Source of the DNA: Conexibacter woesei DSM 14684
Lineage (GTDB): Bacteria; Actinomycetota; Thermoleophilia; Solirubrobacterales; Solirubrobacteraceae
Length of the DNA: 64,000 nt
Direction: 5' to 3'
Assembly: GCF_000025265.1 (NCBI RefSeq)
Contig: NC_013739.1
Span: forward strand, 3,038,001 to 3,102,000
A program made the translations under genes and the position numbers. Shown in pieces: positions 52,827 through 61,364 of the stretch. A model generated the notes under the pieces. That model was given only the letters and a program-made list of their open reading frames with translations. It ran no database searches and had not been told where the DNA came from. Every line of letters begins with the position of its first letter. Positions within the stretch are counted from its first letter, which is position 1.

Positions 52827-54866
52827 ATGGCGACGATCGGGACGCGGCTCGCGGAGCGGGACCGCCGCAGATTCGTCGGGCGTGGCGCAGAGCTGGCGTT
52901 CCTCCAGCGCTGCCTCGACGGCCAGGCCGACGCGTCCGTCGTGCTGATCCACGGTCCGGGCGGGATCGGCAAGTCGACGCTGCTGCGCGAGCTGGCGCGC
53001 CGCGCCGGGGCGACGGGACGCCGCGCCCACTTCGTCGAGGGTCGCGAGCTGGCGCCGGCGCCGCGTGCGCTGGACGCGGCACTCGCGGGCGCGCGCGAGG
53101 ACGCCCAGCCGCTCGTCCTGATCGACACCTACGAGCAGATGACCGCGCTCGACGGATACCTGCGTGGCAGCGTCGTGCCGGCGCTCCCGGAGCGGGCGCT
53201 CGTCGTGATCGCGGGCCGCGAGGCGCCCGGCCGCGGCTGGCTGGAGGGCGGCTGGGAGAGCGTCGCGGTCCAGCTCGAGCTGAGCGGGCTGTCGGTCGAG
53301 GAGGCGCAGGAGCTGCTGGCGCTCCAGGGCGTCCACGACGAGCGCCAGGCGCGCGAGCTGGTGCGCTGGGCACAGGGCTCGCCGTTGGCGCTCGCGCTGG
53401 CCGGGGACGACGCGCTCGGCGCGCGCGGCGCCGACGCGTCGTCCGCGCGCCCCGACGACGTCGAACGGCCCGAGCTGGTGCGGGCGCTGATCCGCCGGCT
53501 GGCGGAGACCGAGATCGACGGCCCGCACCTCGGCCCGCTCGCCGTCGCCGCGATCGCGCGCGCGACGACGATCGACCTGCTGCGCGACGTGCTGCCGGAC
53601 ACGGACGCGGTGCAGGGCTACATGTGGCTGCGCGCGCGCAGCTTCACCGAGCCGCTGGGGGAGGGGATCGCGCTCCACGAGCTGGTCCGCAAGGCGCTGC
53701 GCGCCGACCTGCGGCGACGCGACCGCGAGCGCGAGCGCGACCTGCGGCGCCGCATCGCCGATCACCTCTACGCGCGGGCGCGCGCCGGCCAGCAGCTGCT
53801 GTCGATCGACCTCGCCCATCTCGTCGAGAACGAGGCGATCCGCTGGGGCTTCTCGTGGGAGGGCGCCGGCGAGCACCGCATCGACGAGGTGCGCGACGGC
53901 GACGCCGAGGAGGTCCGGCGGCTGCTCGGCGAGCGCCATGTCCCCGAACGCTGGCCGCTCGCCGCGCCGTACTTCGCGGCGGCGCCGGAGCGGATCGCGA
54001 TCGTGCGCGACCTGTCGGACCGGATCCGCGGCTTCGAGCTGTCGGTGACGCTCGCGAACGCGCCGGCGGTGTCAGCCGAGGATCCGCTGCTCGGGCCGTG
54101 GCTGGAGCATGCCCGTCGCACGGCGCCGGACGGCGACGCCGTCCTGTGGCAGGTCGCGGTCGACTTCACCGCCGATCCGCGCGCCCGCGTGCAGGCGATG
54201 CTCGGGATGTCGGGGATCCTGCGCTCGGGCCTGCAGAACCCGCGCTACGCCTACCTGCCGATCGACCCGCGGCTGCCGCAGGCGCTCGCGTTCGCGCGGG
54301 CGGCCGGCGCGCGGCGCGTGCCCGAGCTGGACATCGAGCTGCGCGGCCATGCCACGGAGTGCCACGTGATCGACTACGGCGCGGACGGTCTGCTCGGGGC
54401 GCAGCGGGCGCTGATCTACGCGGAGCTGGGCCTGACGTCGCCGCAGGGCGGCGCCGTGGCGGCTGAGCCCGCCGCGGCGGCCGGCGCGTCGGCTGCTGGG
54501 ACCGTCGCGGCGGCCGGCCCGGCTGCTCCGGCCGGCGCGGTCGGCGTCGAGGAGGTGCGGGAGGCGCTGCGCAATCTCGGCGTCCCGCACAAGCTCGCCG
54601 ACAGTCCGCTGGCGACCGGGTCGACGCTGGAGGAGCGGGCGGCGTCGGTGCGGGCGGTGCTGGAGAGCGCCGCCGCGCGGGCGTTCGGCGACACGCCGAA
54701 CGAGCAGCTGCTGAGACGGGTGCTCGTGCGCGGGTACCTCGACGCGGCGGCGAGCCACGAGCAGGCGGCCGACGAGCTGGCGCTCAGCCGCGCGGCATAC
54801 TTCCGGCGGCTGAAGGCGGCCGCCGAGCGTGTCGCCGCGCTCGTGGCCGAGCAACCGCCTCGGTAG
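52827..54866 (+). CDS. STAND-type ATPase with C-terminal HTH, putative transcription regulator
   Basis: A 679-residue protein. An N-terminal NTPase has Walker A IHGPGGIGKSTLLREL (about 40-55) and a Walker B-like PLVLIDTYEQM (about 93-103). A helical middle region has an HELVRKALRADLRRRDRERE segment (about 285-305), followed by an unassigned alpha/beta domain (about 395-530), an Ala/Gly linker, and a C-terminal helix-turn-helix-like stretch ASHEQAADELALSRAAYFRR (about 640-660). The order resembles signalling ATPases, with DNA binding at the C-terminus. ATG 52827 follows TATCGT by 7 bases. The signal is unknown. Confidence 0.78.
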   Translation: MATIGTRLAERDRRRFVGRGAELAFLQRCLDGQADASVVLIHGPGGIGKSTLLRELARRAGATGRRAHFVEGRELAPAPRALDAALAGAREDAQPLVLIDTYEQMTALDGYLRGSVVPALPERALVVIAGREAPGRGWLEGGWESVAVQLELSGLSVEEAQELLALQGVHDERQARELVRWAQGSPLALALAGDDALGARGADASSARPDDVERPELVRALIRRLAETEIDGPHLGPLAVAAIARATTIDLLRDVLPDTDAVQGYMWLRARSFTEPLGEGIALHELVRKALRADLRRRDRERERDLRRRIADHLYARARAGQQLLSIDLAHLVENEAIRWGFSWEGAGEHRIDEVRDGDAEEVRRLLGERHVPERWPLAAPYFAAAPERIAIVRDLSDRIRGFELSVTLANAPAVSAEDPLLGPWLEHARRTAPDGDAVLWQVAVDFTADPRARVQAMLGMSGILRSGLQNPRYAYLPIDPRLPQALAFARAAGARRVPELDIELRGHATECHVIDYGADGLLGAQRALIYAELGLTSPQGGAVAAEPAAAAGASAAGTVAAAGPAAPAGAVGVEEVREALRNLGVPHKLADSPLATGSTLEERAASVRAVLESAAARAFGDTPNEQLLRRVLVRGYLDAAASHEQAADELALSRAAYFRRLKAAAERVAALVAEQPPR

Positions 54867-54922
54867 GGAGAACTTCCCGCACGTTGCAGGAATCCGTCCG
54901 CGGGCTCCGACGGGGCGGTGGT

Positions 54923-54928
54923 TATGGT
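54923..54928 (+). promoter_or_regulatory. -10 hexamer TATGGT of the LPYTG protein gene
   Basis: TATGGT ends 10 bases before ATG 54939. Confidence 0.45.
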
Positions 54929-54938
54929 TCCCCGCCCG

Positions 54939-55484
54939 ATGCGCCGCACCCAGCCGATCGCCGCCCTCGTCCTCGCCGCCGCCCTTGCCGCCCCGCCCGT
55001 CGCGGGCGCGCAGTCGCCCGGTGAGCTGCTGGCGAGCGCGGTCCCGCTGGCGAGCGCTGTGGCTCCGGGTGAGCTGCTGGCGAGCGCCATCCCGCTGGCG
55101 AGCGCGCCGGGGGCGGGCGACGCGCTGGCGAGCGCCGTCCCGCTGGCGAGCGCGCCGGGGCCGGACGACTCGCTGGCGAGCGCTGCGGCTCCGGGCGACC
55201 TGCTGGCTGCCGCGACGCCGCTGAGCGACGCGCCGGTGCCGCGCGACGCGCCCGAGCTGACGCAGACGCCGCTCGCCGATCGCGACGGCGTCGAGCTGGC
55301 CGACGCCGGCGACCCTGAGCAGCTGCTCGCGCGAGCGCCTGCGGCCTCCGCCACGCCGCCCGCGACGAGCCTGCCGTACACCGGCGCCGAGCTGTGGCTG
55401 ACGCTGCTGGCCGGCGGCGGGATGGTGCTGGCGGGAACCGGCCTGCGGCTGCGGCTCAAGCCGCTGCCCGCCGACCTGGCGTGA
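54939..55484 (+). CDS. LPXTG-type cell-wall-anchored repeat protein
   Basis: A 181-residue surface protein. A signal peptide (about 1-25, ending AGA) is followed by tandem LASAVPLASA-type repeats (about 28-95) and a Pro/Ala linker. The C-terminus is a textbook sorting signal: LPYTG (about 145-149), hydrophobic WLTLLAGGGMVLAG and a basic end RLRLK. A sortase should fix it to peptidoglycan; none is in the window. The function is unknown. The GTG of tsaE overlaps its stop. ATG 54939 is preferred over GTG 54918. Confidence 0.82.
   Translation: MRRTQPIAALVLAAALAAPPVAGAQSPGELLASAVPLASAVAPGELLASAIPLASAPGAGDALASAVPLASAPGPDDSLASAAAPGDLLAAATPLSDAPVPRDAPELTQTPLADRDGVELADAGDPEQLLARAPAASATPPATSLPYTGAELWLTLLAGGGMVLAGTGLRLRLKPLPADLA
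55020..55210 (+). repeat. Repeats encoding LASA modules
   Basis: Units of about 36-39 bp around gagctgctggcgagcg and gtcccgctggcgagcg recur four to five times in frame, with near-identical copies of ctggcgagcg. Confidence 0.7.
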
Positions 55485-55930
55485 GCGCGCGGCGCGAGCC
55501 GCTGCCGGCCGGGGTCCACCGGACCGCCGGCGCTGAGGAGACGGAGGCGCTCGCGGCGCGTGTCGCGGCGGCGCTGGAGCCGGGCGACGTCGTGCTGCTG
55601 TCGGGCGAGCTGGGCGCGGGCAAGACGACGTTCGTGCGCGGGGCCGCGCGGGCGCTCGGCGTGACCGGCGCCGTCACGAGCCCGACGTTCACGATCGGTC
55701 GGCGGTACGAGGGGCGCGTCGGCGTCTCGCACCTCGACCTCTACCGTCTCGGCGACCTCGAGGAGGAGGACCCGGCGCTGCTGTCGGACTACCTCGCTCC
55801 CGAGCGGATCGCGTTCGTCGAATGGCCCGAGATCGCCGAGTCGGCGCTGGCGGACGCGGGCGTCGCGGTCGCCGCGCGCGTGCGCCTGGAGCATCGCGGC
55901 GGCGACGCGCGCGAGATCACCGTCGAGTAG
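55481..55930 (+). CDS. tsaE: tRNA t6A synthesis ATPase TsaE
   Basis: A 149-residue P-loop ATPase needed for the t6A37 modification of ANN-decoding tRNAs. Walker A SGELGAGKTTFVRG (about 38-51), the switch SPTFTIGRRY (about 68-77) and the Walker B-like HLDLYRL (about 86-92) followed by FVEWPE are typical. GTG 55481 overlaps the upstream stop. It lies near tsaB-rimI-tsaD but is separated by the inserted minus-strand CAP gene. Confidence 0.94.
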   Translation: MSARREPLPAGVHRTAGAEETEALAARVAAALEPGDVVLLSGELGAGKTTFVRGAARALGVTGAVTSPTFTIGRRYEGRVGVSHLDLYRLGDLEEEDPALLSDYLAPERIAFVEWPEIAESALADAGVAVAARVRLEHRGGDAREITVE

Positions 55931-56828
55931 GAGCGCGAGTAGGAGCGCCCCGCCGCCGGTCGTTCACCGGCGGTCGTCCTGGATTCGTGTCCTCCTGCGA
56001 CAGCGATCCAGGACGACGCCGTGCGGCCGCGCCGCAGCGACCGTGGTCGCGGGCGCCGAACTCGACGACGTAGGTGGCGGGAGCGCGTCGCGCGCCCCGC
56101 CCGCGCGCACCGCGTCTGACGGGCGCGCCGCGCACGACCGCCACGCCGACGTCGCGGAAGCCGCGGGAGAGGACGTTCGCGCGGTGCGGCCGGCTGCGCA
56201 GCCACGAGCGCACCGTCGTCTGGGCGCTCGCCGACGCCCCCGCGCCCCACGCGAGGTTCTCGCCGACGCGCCAGCGCGCGGCGCGCCGCAGATAGCCGGC
56301 CGCGCGGACGCGCTCCGCGATGCCGCGGCCGCCGCGTGAGCTGTGGGCGAAGTAGTGGCGGCGGACCATGTCGCGCGCGTGGCGCTCGGCGGCGCGGTCG
56401 AGGCAGCGGTCGTAGCGCAGCGGCGGAAGGCGAGAGCGCGCGCGGCGCTGGTTGATCAGGCAGCGCACCCTGCGCTCGACGCGCGAGGTCCCGCCGAGCG
56501 CGCGGATCCCGGCCGGGCTGCAGCGCTTGACGGCTCCGCGTCGCTTCGCCCTCGACACGACGGCGGCCGGTGCGCCGGCGGCCAGCGGGGCCGAGCGCGC
56601 GGCTTTGGCAGCGGCGGCCGGCGGTGCGGCCCAGCGCGTCGCTTTGGCGGCGGCCGGTGCGGCCGAGCGCGCGGCGTCGGCCCCGGCCGCGGGCTGCGCG
56701 GCCATCAGCAGCGCCAGCGCGAACGCGAGCGTCAGGCCGAGCAGCGTCGTCGTCATCCCTCGCCCCGGTCCGGCGTCGCGGCATCCGGCCGCCGGTCCTG
56801 TGCGATGGCGATCCCTCGTCATCGTCAT
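55917..56828 (-). CDS. Secreted CAP/SCP-domain protein
   Basis: A 303-residue exported protein. ATG 56828, 9 bases after a minus-strand TAGCGT, gives a long basic n-region before the hydrophobic signal (about 26-46). ATG 56756 would begin right at the signal peptide. An Ala-rich linker precedes the CAP domain: RCLINQRRARSRLPPL, HARDMVRRHYFAHSS, RVGENLAWGAG and NVLSRGFRDVGVAVV. The last 35 residues beyond the domain are basic and lie over hairpins. Related proteins are linked to wall biology and spore formation. Confidence 0.82.
   Translation of the reverse strand: MTMTRDRHRTGPAAGCRDAGPGRGMTTTLLGLTLAFALALLMAAQPAAGADAARSAAPAAAKATRWAAPPAAAAKAARSAPLAAGAPAAVVSRAKRRGAVKRCSPAGIRALGGTSRVERRVRCLINQRRARSRLPPLRYDRCLDRAAERHARDMVRRHYFAHSSRGGRGIAERVRAAGYLRRAARWRVGENLAWGAGASASAQTTVRSWLRSRPHRANVLSRGFRDVGVAVVRGAPVRRGARGRGARRAPATYVVEFGARDHGRCGAAARRRPGSLSQEDTNPGRPPVNDRRRGAPTRAPTRR
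55953..56015. terminator. Double hairpin downstream of tsaE
   Basis: CCGCCGGT-cgttc-ACCGGCGG (55953-55973) is a perfect 8-bp stem with a 5-base loop. CGTCCTGGAT (55975-55984) and ATCCAGGACG (56006-56015) form a perfect 10-bp stem. They lie between convergent stops and inside the CAP gene's 3' end. Confidence 0.65.
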
Positions 56829-56837
56829 CGGGCGCCG

Positions 56838-56843
56838 ACGCTA
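56838..56843 (-). promoter_or_regulatory. -10 hexamer TAGCGT of the CAP protein gene
   Basis: TAGCGT on the minus strand ends 9 bases before ATG 56828. Confidence 0.45.
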
Positions 56844-57004
56844 CGTGACCAGTCGGCCGGACTTTGTGTCAAACCTGCGTATGAACCGTGAAATCTGCGC
56901 TATTTCCGGCTGGAGGCGTGTGGAAGCGGGGAGAAAGTCGCGGAAAGCGGGCGCGAAGACGTGCCAGAACGACACGCGCGCGCCGGGTGCGCGACGATCC
57001 GAGG

Positions 57005-57739
57005 ATGCGCATCCTCGCGTTCGACACCGCGACGCCGGCCACGACGGTCGCGCTCGCGCTGCCGGACGGCCGCACGCTCAGCCGCCGGCACGACCCCGGC
57101 CCCGGGGAGCGGCCCGGCCACCAGGCGCTGCTGCTGTCGTTCGCCGTCGAGCTGCTCGACGAGGCGGGGACCGACTTCGCCGCGCTCGACCGGCTCGCCG
57201 TCGGCCTCGGCCCCGGCACGTTCACCGGCCTGCGGATCGGCGTCGCGACCGCTCGCGCACTCGCGCAGGCGCACGACCTCCCGCTCGTCGGCGTCTCCAC
57301 GCTCCACTCGCTCGCGGCTGGCGCGGCCGGCGCGGCGCCGACCCGCCAAACGGTCCTCGCCGTCCTCGACGCGCGGCGCGGCGAGGCGTTCGCGGCCGCC
57401 TGGCCGCGGGCGGACGCCGCAGACCCCGCCGCGACGCCGCTGCTGGCGCCCGCGGCGCTCACGCCGGACGTGCTCTCCGACGCCGTCGCGGCGCTCCCGG
57501 CGGCGCCGCTGGGCGTCGGCGACGGGGCGCTAAGGTTTCGGGAGCAACTGGAAGCGGCCGGGGTCGACGTCCCGGCGGACGGCTCCCCGCTGCACCGGGT
57601 CGACGCGGTCGTGCACTGCAAGCTCGGAGCGGCGCTGGAACCGGTCGCGTGGGACGCGGTGCTCCCGACCTACCTGCGTCTTCCCGACGCCGAGCTGGCG
57701 CTTCGCCGGCGTGAGAGCGAGCGGGACCCATCCACGTGA
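57005..57739 (+). CDS. tsaB: tRNA t6A synthesis protein TsaB
   Basis: A 244-residue ASKHA-fold partner of TsaD. LAFDTATPATTVAL (4-17) and the PGTFTGLRIGVATARALA stretch (about 75-92) are characteristic. It organises TsaD and TsaE and has no catalysis of its own. ATG 57005 has GAGG directly upstream. The stop overlaps the rimI GTG. The 176 bases upstream hold the divergent CAP promoter and no other gene. Confidence 0.94.
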   Translation: MRILAFDTATPATTVALALPDGRTLSRRHDPGPGERPGHQALLLSFAVELLDEAGTDFAALDRLAVGLGPGTFTGLRIGVATARALAQAHDLPLVGVSTLHSLAAGAAGAAPTRQTVLAVLDARRGEAFAAAWPRADAADPAATPLLAPAALTPDVLSDAVAALPAAPLGVGDGALRFREQLEAAGVDVPADGSPLHRVDAVVHCKLGAALEPVAWDAVLPTYLRLPDAELALRRRESERDPST

Positions 57740-58242
57740 CCGCAACGTCGACTCCGCTGAAGATCCGCCGCCTCACCTACGCGGACCTGCCGCAGGTGAT
57801 CGCGCTCGAACGACGCGCGTTTCCGACGCCGTGGTCGCTGGCGATGTTCGTGCTGGAGCTGTCGAAGTCGACCGGCATCTGCCTCGCCGCGCTGCGCGAC
57901 GGCGAGCTGCTCGGCCACCTGATCTGCTCGCGCTACGACACCGTCTGGCACATCATGAACATCGCCGTCGACCCCGACGCCCGCCGTCAGGGCGTCGCCT
58001 CGGCGATGCTGGAGCAGCTGGTCGAGCGCATCGGCGGCAACAGCGGCGGTGGCGCGCAGGTGACGCTGGAGGTCCGGCCCTCCAACGACGGCGCGATCGC
58101 CCTCTACGAGCGCTTCGGCTTCCTCTCCGCCGGCCGCCGGCGGCGCTACTACCAGGACAACGGTGAGGACGCGCTCGTGATGTGGCGCACCCCCGCGACG
58201 CTCGCCGGCCGCCTCGACGACATCCCGAACGTCGCCTCGTGA
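57736..58242 (+). CDS. rimI: Ribosomal-protein-alanine N-acetyltransferase
   Basis: A 168-residue GNAT enzyme. RRAFPTPWSLAMF (about 27-39), the acetyl-CoA loop DPDARRQGVASAML (about 82-95) and EVRPSNDGAIALYERFGF (about 112-129) are intact. It acetylates S18 in E. coli; broader N-terminal targets are possible. The GTG overlaps the tsaB stop and its own stop overlaps tsaD, an arrangement typical of tsaB-rimI-tsaD operons. Confidence 0.92.
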   Translation: MTATSTPLKIRRLTYADLPQVIALERRAFPTPWSLAMFVLELSKSTGICLAALRDGELLGHLICSRYDTVWHIMNIAVDPDARRQGVASAMLEQLVERIGGNSGGGAQVTLEVRPSNDGAIALYERFGFLSAGRRRRYYQDNGEDALVMWRTPATLAGRLDDIPNVAS

Positions 58243-59231
58243 GCATCCTCGCGATCGAGACGAGCTGCGACGACACCTGCGCAGCGGTCGTCAGCCGCGA
58301 CGGCGAGGTGCTGGCGAACGTCATCTCCTCCCAGGGCGTCCACGACCGCTACGGCGGCGTCGTGCCCGAGATCGCCTCGCGCCACCACCTGGAGCTGACC
58401 GGCGCCGTCGTCGACGACGCGCTGCAGCAGGCTGGCACGACGCTCGCGCAGCTCGACGCGGTCGCCGTCACGCAGGGGCCGGGCCTCGTCGGCGCGCTGC
58501 TCGTCGGCGTGGCGACCGCCAAGTCGCTCGCCGCCGCTCACGGCCTCCCGCTGATCCCGGTCGACCACCTCCACGGCCACGTCGCCGCGTCGTTCCTGCA
58601 GCCAGGGCCGATCGAGCCGCCGTTCCTGATCCTGATCGCGTCCGGCGGCCACACGCTGCTCGCGCACGTGAAGGACCATGGGCCGAACTGGGAGGTGCTC
58701 GGCTCCACCCGCGACGACGCCGCCGGCGAGGCGTTCGACAAGGGGGCGCGGCTGCTCGGACTCGGCTACCCGGGCGGGCCGGCGTTGCAGAAGCTCGCGG
58801 AGGAGGGCGACGCGACCGCGTTCAGATTCCCCGTCGCGGCGCAGGTGCCGGGGCTCGACTTCTCCTTCTCGGGCCTCAAGACCGCGCTCCTGTACAAGGT
58901 CCGCGAGCTGGGGGAGGAGGAGGCCGCACGCCGTCGCGCCGACCTCGCCGCGTCCTTCCAGCGCGCAATCGTCGAGACGCTGGCGCGGCGGGTCGAGCGC
59001 GCCCGCGAGCAGACCGGGATCGAGCGGCTCGCTATCGGCGGCGGCGTCGCGGCGAACGGGCCGCTGCGCGAGCGCATGCGCGCGCTCGCGCCCGACCTGC
59101 ACGTCCCGCCGCGCGAGCTGTGCACCGACAACGCCGCGATGATCGCCTCCGCCGCCCGCTTCCTCGACCCGCTGCCGTACCCGAGCTACCTGCGGCTCGA
59201 CGCGTACGCGACCGGCGAGCGCGGCCTGTGA
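58239..59231 (+). CDS. tsaD: tRNA N6-threonylcarbamoyladenosine transferase TsaD
   Basis: A 330-residue metalloenzyme transferring the threonylcarbamoyl group to A37. The metal ligands are the His pair in VDHLHGHVAASF (about 107-118) and the late Asp in ELCTDNAAMIA (about 290-300). LAIETSCDDTCAAVV (4-18) and TQGPGLVGALLVGVATAKSL (about 77-96) are family hallmarks, as is GGVAANGPLR. The GTG overlaps rimI and the stop overlaps the next gene. Confidence 0.95.
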   Translation: MSILAIETSCDDTCAAVVSRDGEVLANVISSQGVHDRYGGVVPEIASRHHLELTGAVVDDALQQAGTTLAQLDAVAVTQGPGLVGALLVGVATAKSLAAAHGLPLIPVDHLHGHVAASFLQPGPIEPPFLILIASGGHTLLAHVKDHGPNWEVLGSTRDDAAGEAFDKGARLLGLGYPGGPALQKLAEEGDATAFRFPVAAQVPGLDFSFSGLKTALLYKVRELGEEEAARRRADLAASFQRAIVETLARRVERAREQTGIERLAIGGGVAANGPLRERMRALAPDLHVPPRELCTDNAAMIASAARFLDPLPYPSYLRLDAYATGERGL

Positions 59232-59467
59232 GCGCGAACGTCGTCCTCTACGGCCGCCCCGGCTGCCACCTCTGCGACGACGCGCGCGCGCTGCTCGTGC
59301 GCGTCCGCGCCGAGCTGCCGTTCGCGCTGGAGGAGCGCGACATCGAGCAGAACGACGCGCTCCACCGCGCCTACCTCGAACGCATTCCGGTCGTCGCGAT
59401 CGACGGCGAGGAGGTCTTCGAGTTCTTCGTCGACGAGGACGAGCTGCGGCGCCGGCTGTCCGGCTGA
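59228..59467 (+). CDS. Glutaredoxin-like (DUF836) thiol protein
   Basis: A 79-residue thioredoxin-fold protein. The redox motif is GRPGCHLCDDA (about 9-19, CxxC). The later cis-Pro region ERIPVVAIDGEEVF (about 51-64) fits glutaredoxin/DUF836 proteins. Likely a cytosolic thiol reductant. The GTG overlaps the tsaD stop. The partner is unknown. Confidence 0.85.
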   Translation: MSANVVLYGRPGCHLCDDARALLVRVRAELPFALEERDIEQNDALHRAYLERIPVVAIDGEEVFEFFVDEDELRRRLSG

Positions 59468-59498
59468 GCCCGCACGGCGGTGCCGCGGCCTGCGCCGG

Positions 59499-59504
59499 TA
59501 CAGT
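59499..59504 (+). promoter_or_regulatory. -10 hexamer TACAGT of rex
   Basis: TACAGT ends 8 bases before ATG 59513. A GGAGGG lies between them and could still act as a Shine-Dalgarno for a transcript starting further upstream. Confidence 0.45.
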
Positions 59505-59512
59505 GGAGGGCG

Positions 59513-60181
59513 ATGAGCTCCATGATCGAGAACGACGCCGAGACCCCGTTCGGGAAGGTCGGGGACAAGCTGACGCTCGGCGTCGCGGCTCGACTGTCAC
59601 GCTACCTGCAGGTCCTGACGCAGGCGAAGAAGATGGGCAAGGAGACGATCTCCTCACAGGAGCTCTCCGACTACACGCACGTCAACTCGACGCAGATCCG
59701 GCGCGATCTGTCGGGCTTCGGCAAGTTCGGCAAGCGCGGCGTCGGCTACAACGTCGACTCGCTCGTCTCGCAGATCCGCAAGATCCTGCGCACGTCCGGC
59801 CAGCACAACATCGCGCTGTTCGGCGCCGGCCACCTCGGCCGCGCGATCGCCAGCTCCGACATCTTCGCCGACCACGGCTTCCGCGTCGTCGCGATCTTCG
59901 ACAACGACCCGCAGAAGCTCGGCGAGACGGTCGGCGCGCACCAGGTCCGCCAGATCGGCGGCGAGCTGAGACAGATAGTCGACGAGGAGGACATCGTCGT
60001 CGCGGTGCTCGCGGTCCCGACGGCTGCGGCGCAGCCGCTCGCCGACGAGCTGGTCGCCGCCGGGGTGAAGATCATCTTCAACTACTCCGAGGCGCTGCTG
60101 CAGGTCCCGCCCGAGGTCACGGTGCACACCTCGAGCCCGGCAGTCGATCTGCTCTACGCGCTGTACTTCTACCTCACCTAG
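59513..60181 (+). CDS. rex: Redox-sensing transcriptional repressor Rex
   Basis: A 222-residue NADH/NAD+-sensing repressor. The N-terminal winged helix (about 18-80; SQELSDYTHVNSTQIRRDLS, GKFGKRGVGYNV) reads the TTGTGA-type operator. The Rossmann domain starts with ALFGAGHLGRAIA (about 103-115). The C-terminal helix (ALYFYLT) swaps between subunits. In Streptomyces Rex controls respiratory genes. No perfect Rex palindrome was found in the window. ATG 59513 is preferred to an upstream extension. Confidence 0.95.
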   Translation: MSSMIENDAETPFGKVGDKLTLGVAARLSRYLQVLTQAKKMGKETISSQELSDYTHVNSTQIRRDLSGFGKFGKRGVGYNVDSLVSQIRKILRTSGQHNIALFGAGHLGRAIASSDIFADHGFRVVAIFDNDPQKLGETVGAHQVRQIGGELRQIVDEEDIVVAVLAVPTAAAQPLADELVAAGVKIIFNYSEALLQVPPEVTVHTSSPAVDLLYALYFYLT

Positions 60182-60218
60182 CAGCCCGCAGCGCGCCTAC
60201 CCGCGGCCTCTCGACAAC

Positions 60219-61364
60219 ATGAGCATGGACTTCGACAACGCCGTCACGGCCTTCGAGGACTCGACCGACTTCACCGTCGGCCTCGAGGAGGAGTTCGCCG
60301 TCCTCGACCCCGGCACGCGCGCGCTGACGCCGCGCTTCGAGGAGCTGCGCGACGCCGCGCAGGCCGATCCCGTGCTGGCGGAGTCGATCGCGGGCGAGCT
60401 GATCTCGTCCGAGATCGAGATCCGCTCCGGCAAGGGCGTCGACGTCGCCGACGCGGCCATCAGACAGCGCGACCACCGCCGCCGCCTGTTCGCGCTCGCG
60501 CAGGAGCGCGGGATCGCGCTCGGCGCGACCGGGACGCACCCGTTCTCGGACTACCGCGAGCAGCGGATCATCGACACCGAGCACTACCACCGCGTCGAGG
60601 ACGGCCTCAAGTACGTCGCATGGCGCAACAACACGTTCTCGCTGCACGTCCACGTCGGTGTGCAGGGCGCCGACCGCGCCGTCCAGGTCTGCGATCGGCT
60701 GCGCCCAGTGCTGCCGCTGCTGCTGGCGATCTCCGCCAACTCGCCGTACGTCGACGGGCGCGACTCTGGGCTCCACACCGTGCGCACGCAGACGTTCACG
60801 AAGTCGTTCCCGCGCTGCGGCGTGCCGGACGCGTTCGGCTCGTGGCAGGCGTTTCGCTCCTACCTCGAGTTCCTCGTCGCGACGAACTCGATCGTCGAGT
60901 ACACGCAGGTCTGGTGGTCGGTCCGCCCGCACCTCTCGTTCGGCACCGTCGAGGTCCGCATCTGCGACGCGCAGTCGACCGCCGGCGAGTCCGACGGCCT
61001 CGCGGCGCTGATCGTCGCCTGCGTCGCGCAGGCCGCGCGCGACGTCGAGGACGGCGTCCCGTTCGCCGACCCGCCGGCGCGCCTGATCGAGGAGAACATG
61101 TGGCGGGCGATCCGCCGCGGGCTCGACGGGCCGCTGATCGACCTCGAGCGCGCGGTCGAGTTCCCCGGTCAGGCCGCGCTGGAGCGGCTGCTCGCGTGGA
61201 CGGCGCCGGTGCGCGCCGAGCTCGGGATCGACGTCGCGCTGCCCGAGCTGAACGGCGCCCAGCGCCAGCGTCGCATGATCGACGCCGGAGCGGGCATCGA
61301 AGAGGTCTACGCCGCTACCGTCCGCGAGACCCGCGAGACGTACGCCCAGGAGGTGATCGTGTGA
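60219..61364 (+). CDS. Carboxylate-amine ligase, YbdK/glutamate-cysteine ligase family 2
   Basis: A 381-residue ATP-dependent ligase. TVGLEEEFAVLDPGTRALTP (about 18-37) holds the metal-binding glutamates, GATGTHPFSDY (about 106-116), NNTFSLHVHVGVQG (about 139-152) and HLSFGTVEVRICDAQST (about 241-257) are conserved. Family members form gamma-glutamylcysteine, though the YbdK type is weak in that reaction. It may serve ergothioneine, mycothiol-like or related metabolism. The stop overlaps the next GTG. Confidence 0.88.
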   Translation: MSMDFDNAVTAFEDSTDFTVGLEEEFAVLDPGTRALTPRFEELRDAAQADPVLAESIAGELISSEIEIRSGKGVDVADAAIRQRDHRRRLFALAQERGIALGATGTHPFSDYREQRIIDTEHYHRVEDGLKYVAWRNNTFSLHVHVGVQGADRAVQVCDRLRPVLPLLLAISANSPYVDGRDSGLHTVRTQTFTKSFPRCGVPDAFGSWQAFRSYLEFLVATNSIVEYTQVWWSVRPHLSFGTVEVRICDAQSTAGESDGLAALIVACVAQAARDVEDGVPFADPPARLIEENMWRAIRRGLDGPLIDLERAVEFPGQAALERLLAWTAPVRAELGIDVALPELNGAQRQRRMIDAGAGIEEVYAATVRETRETYAQEVIV

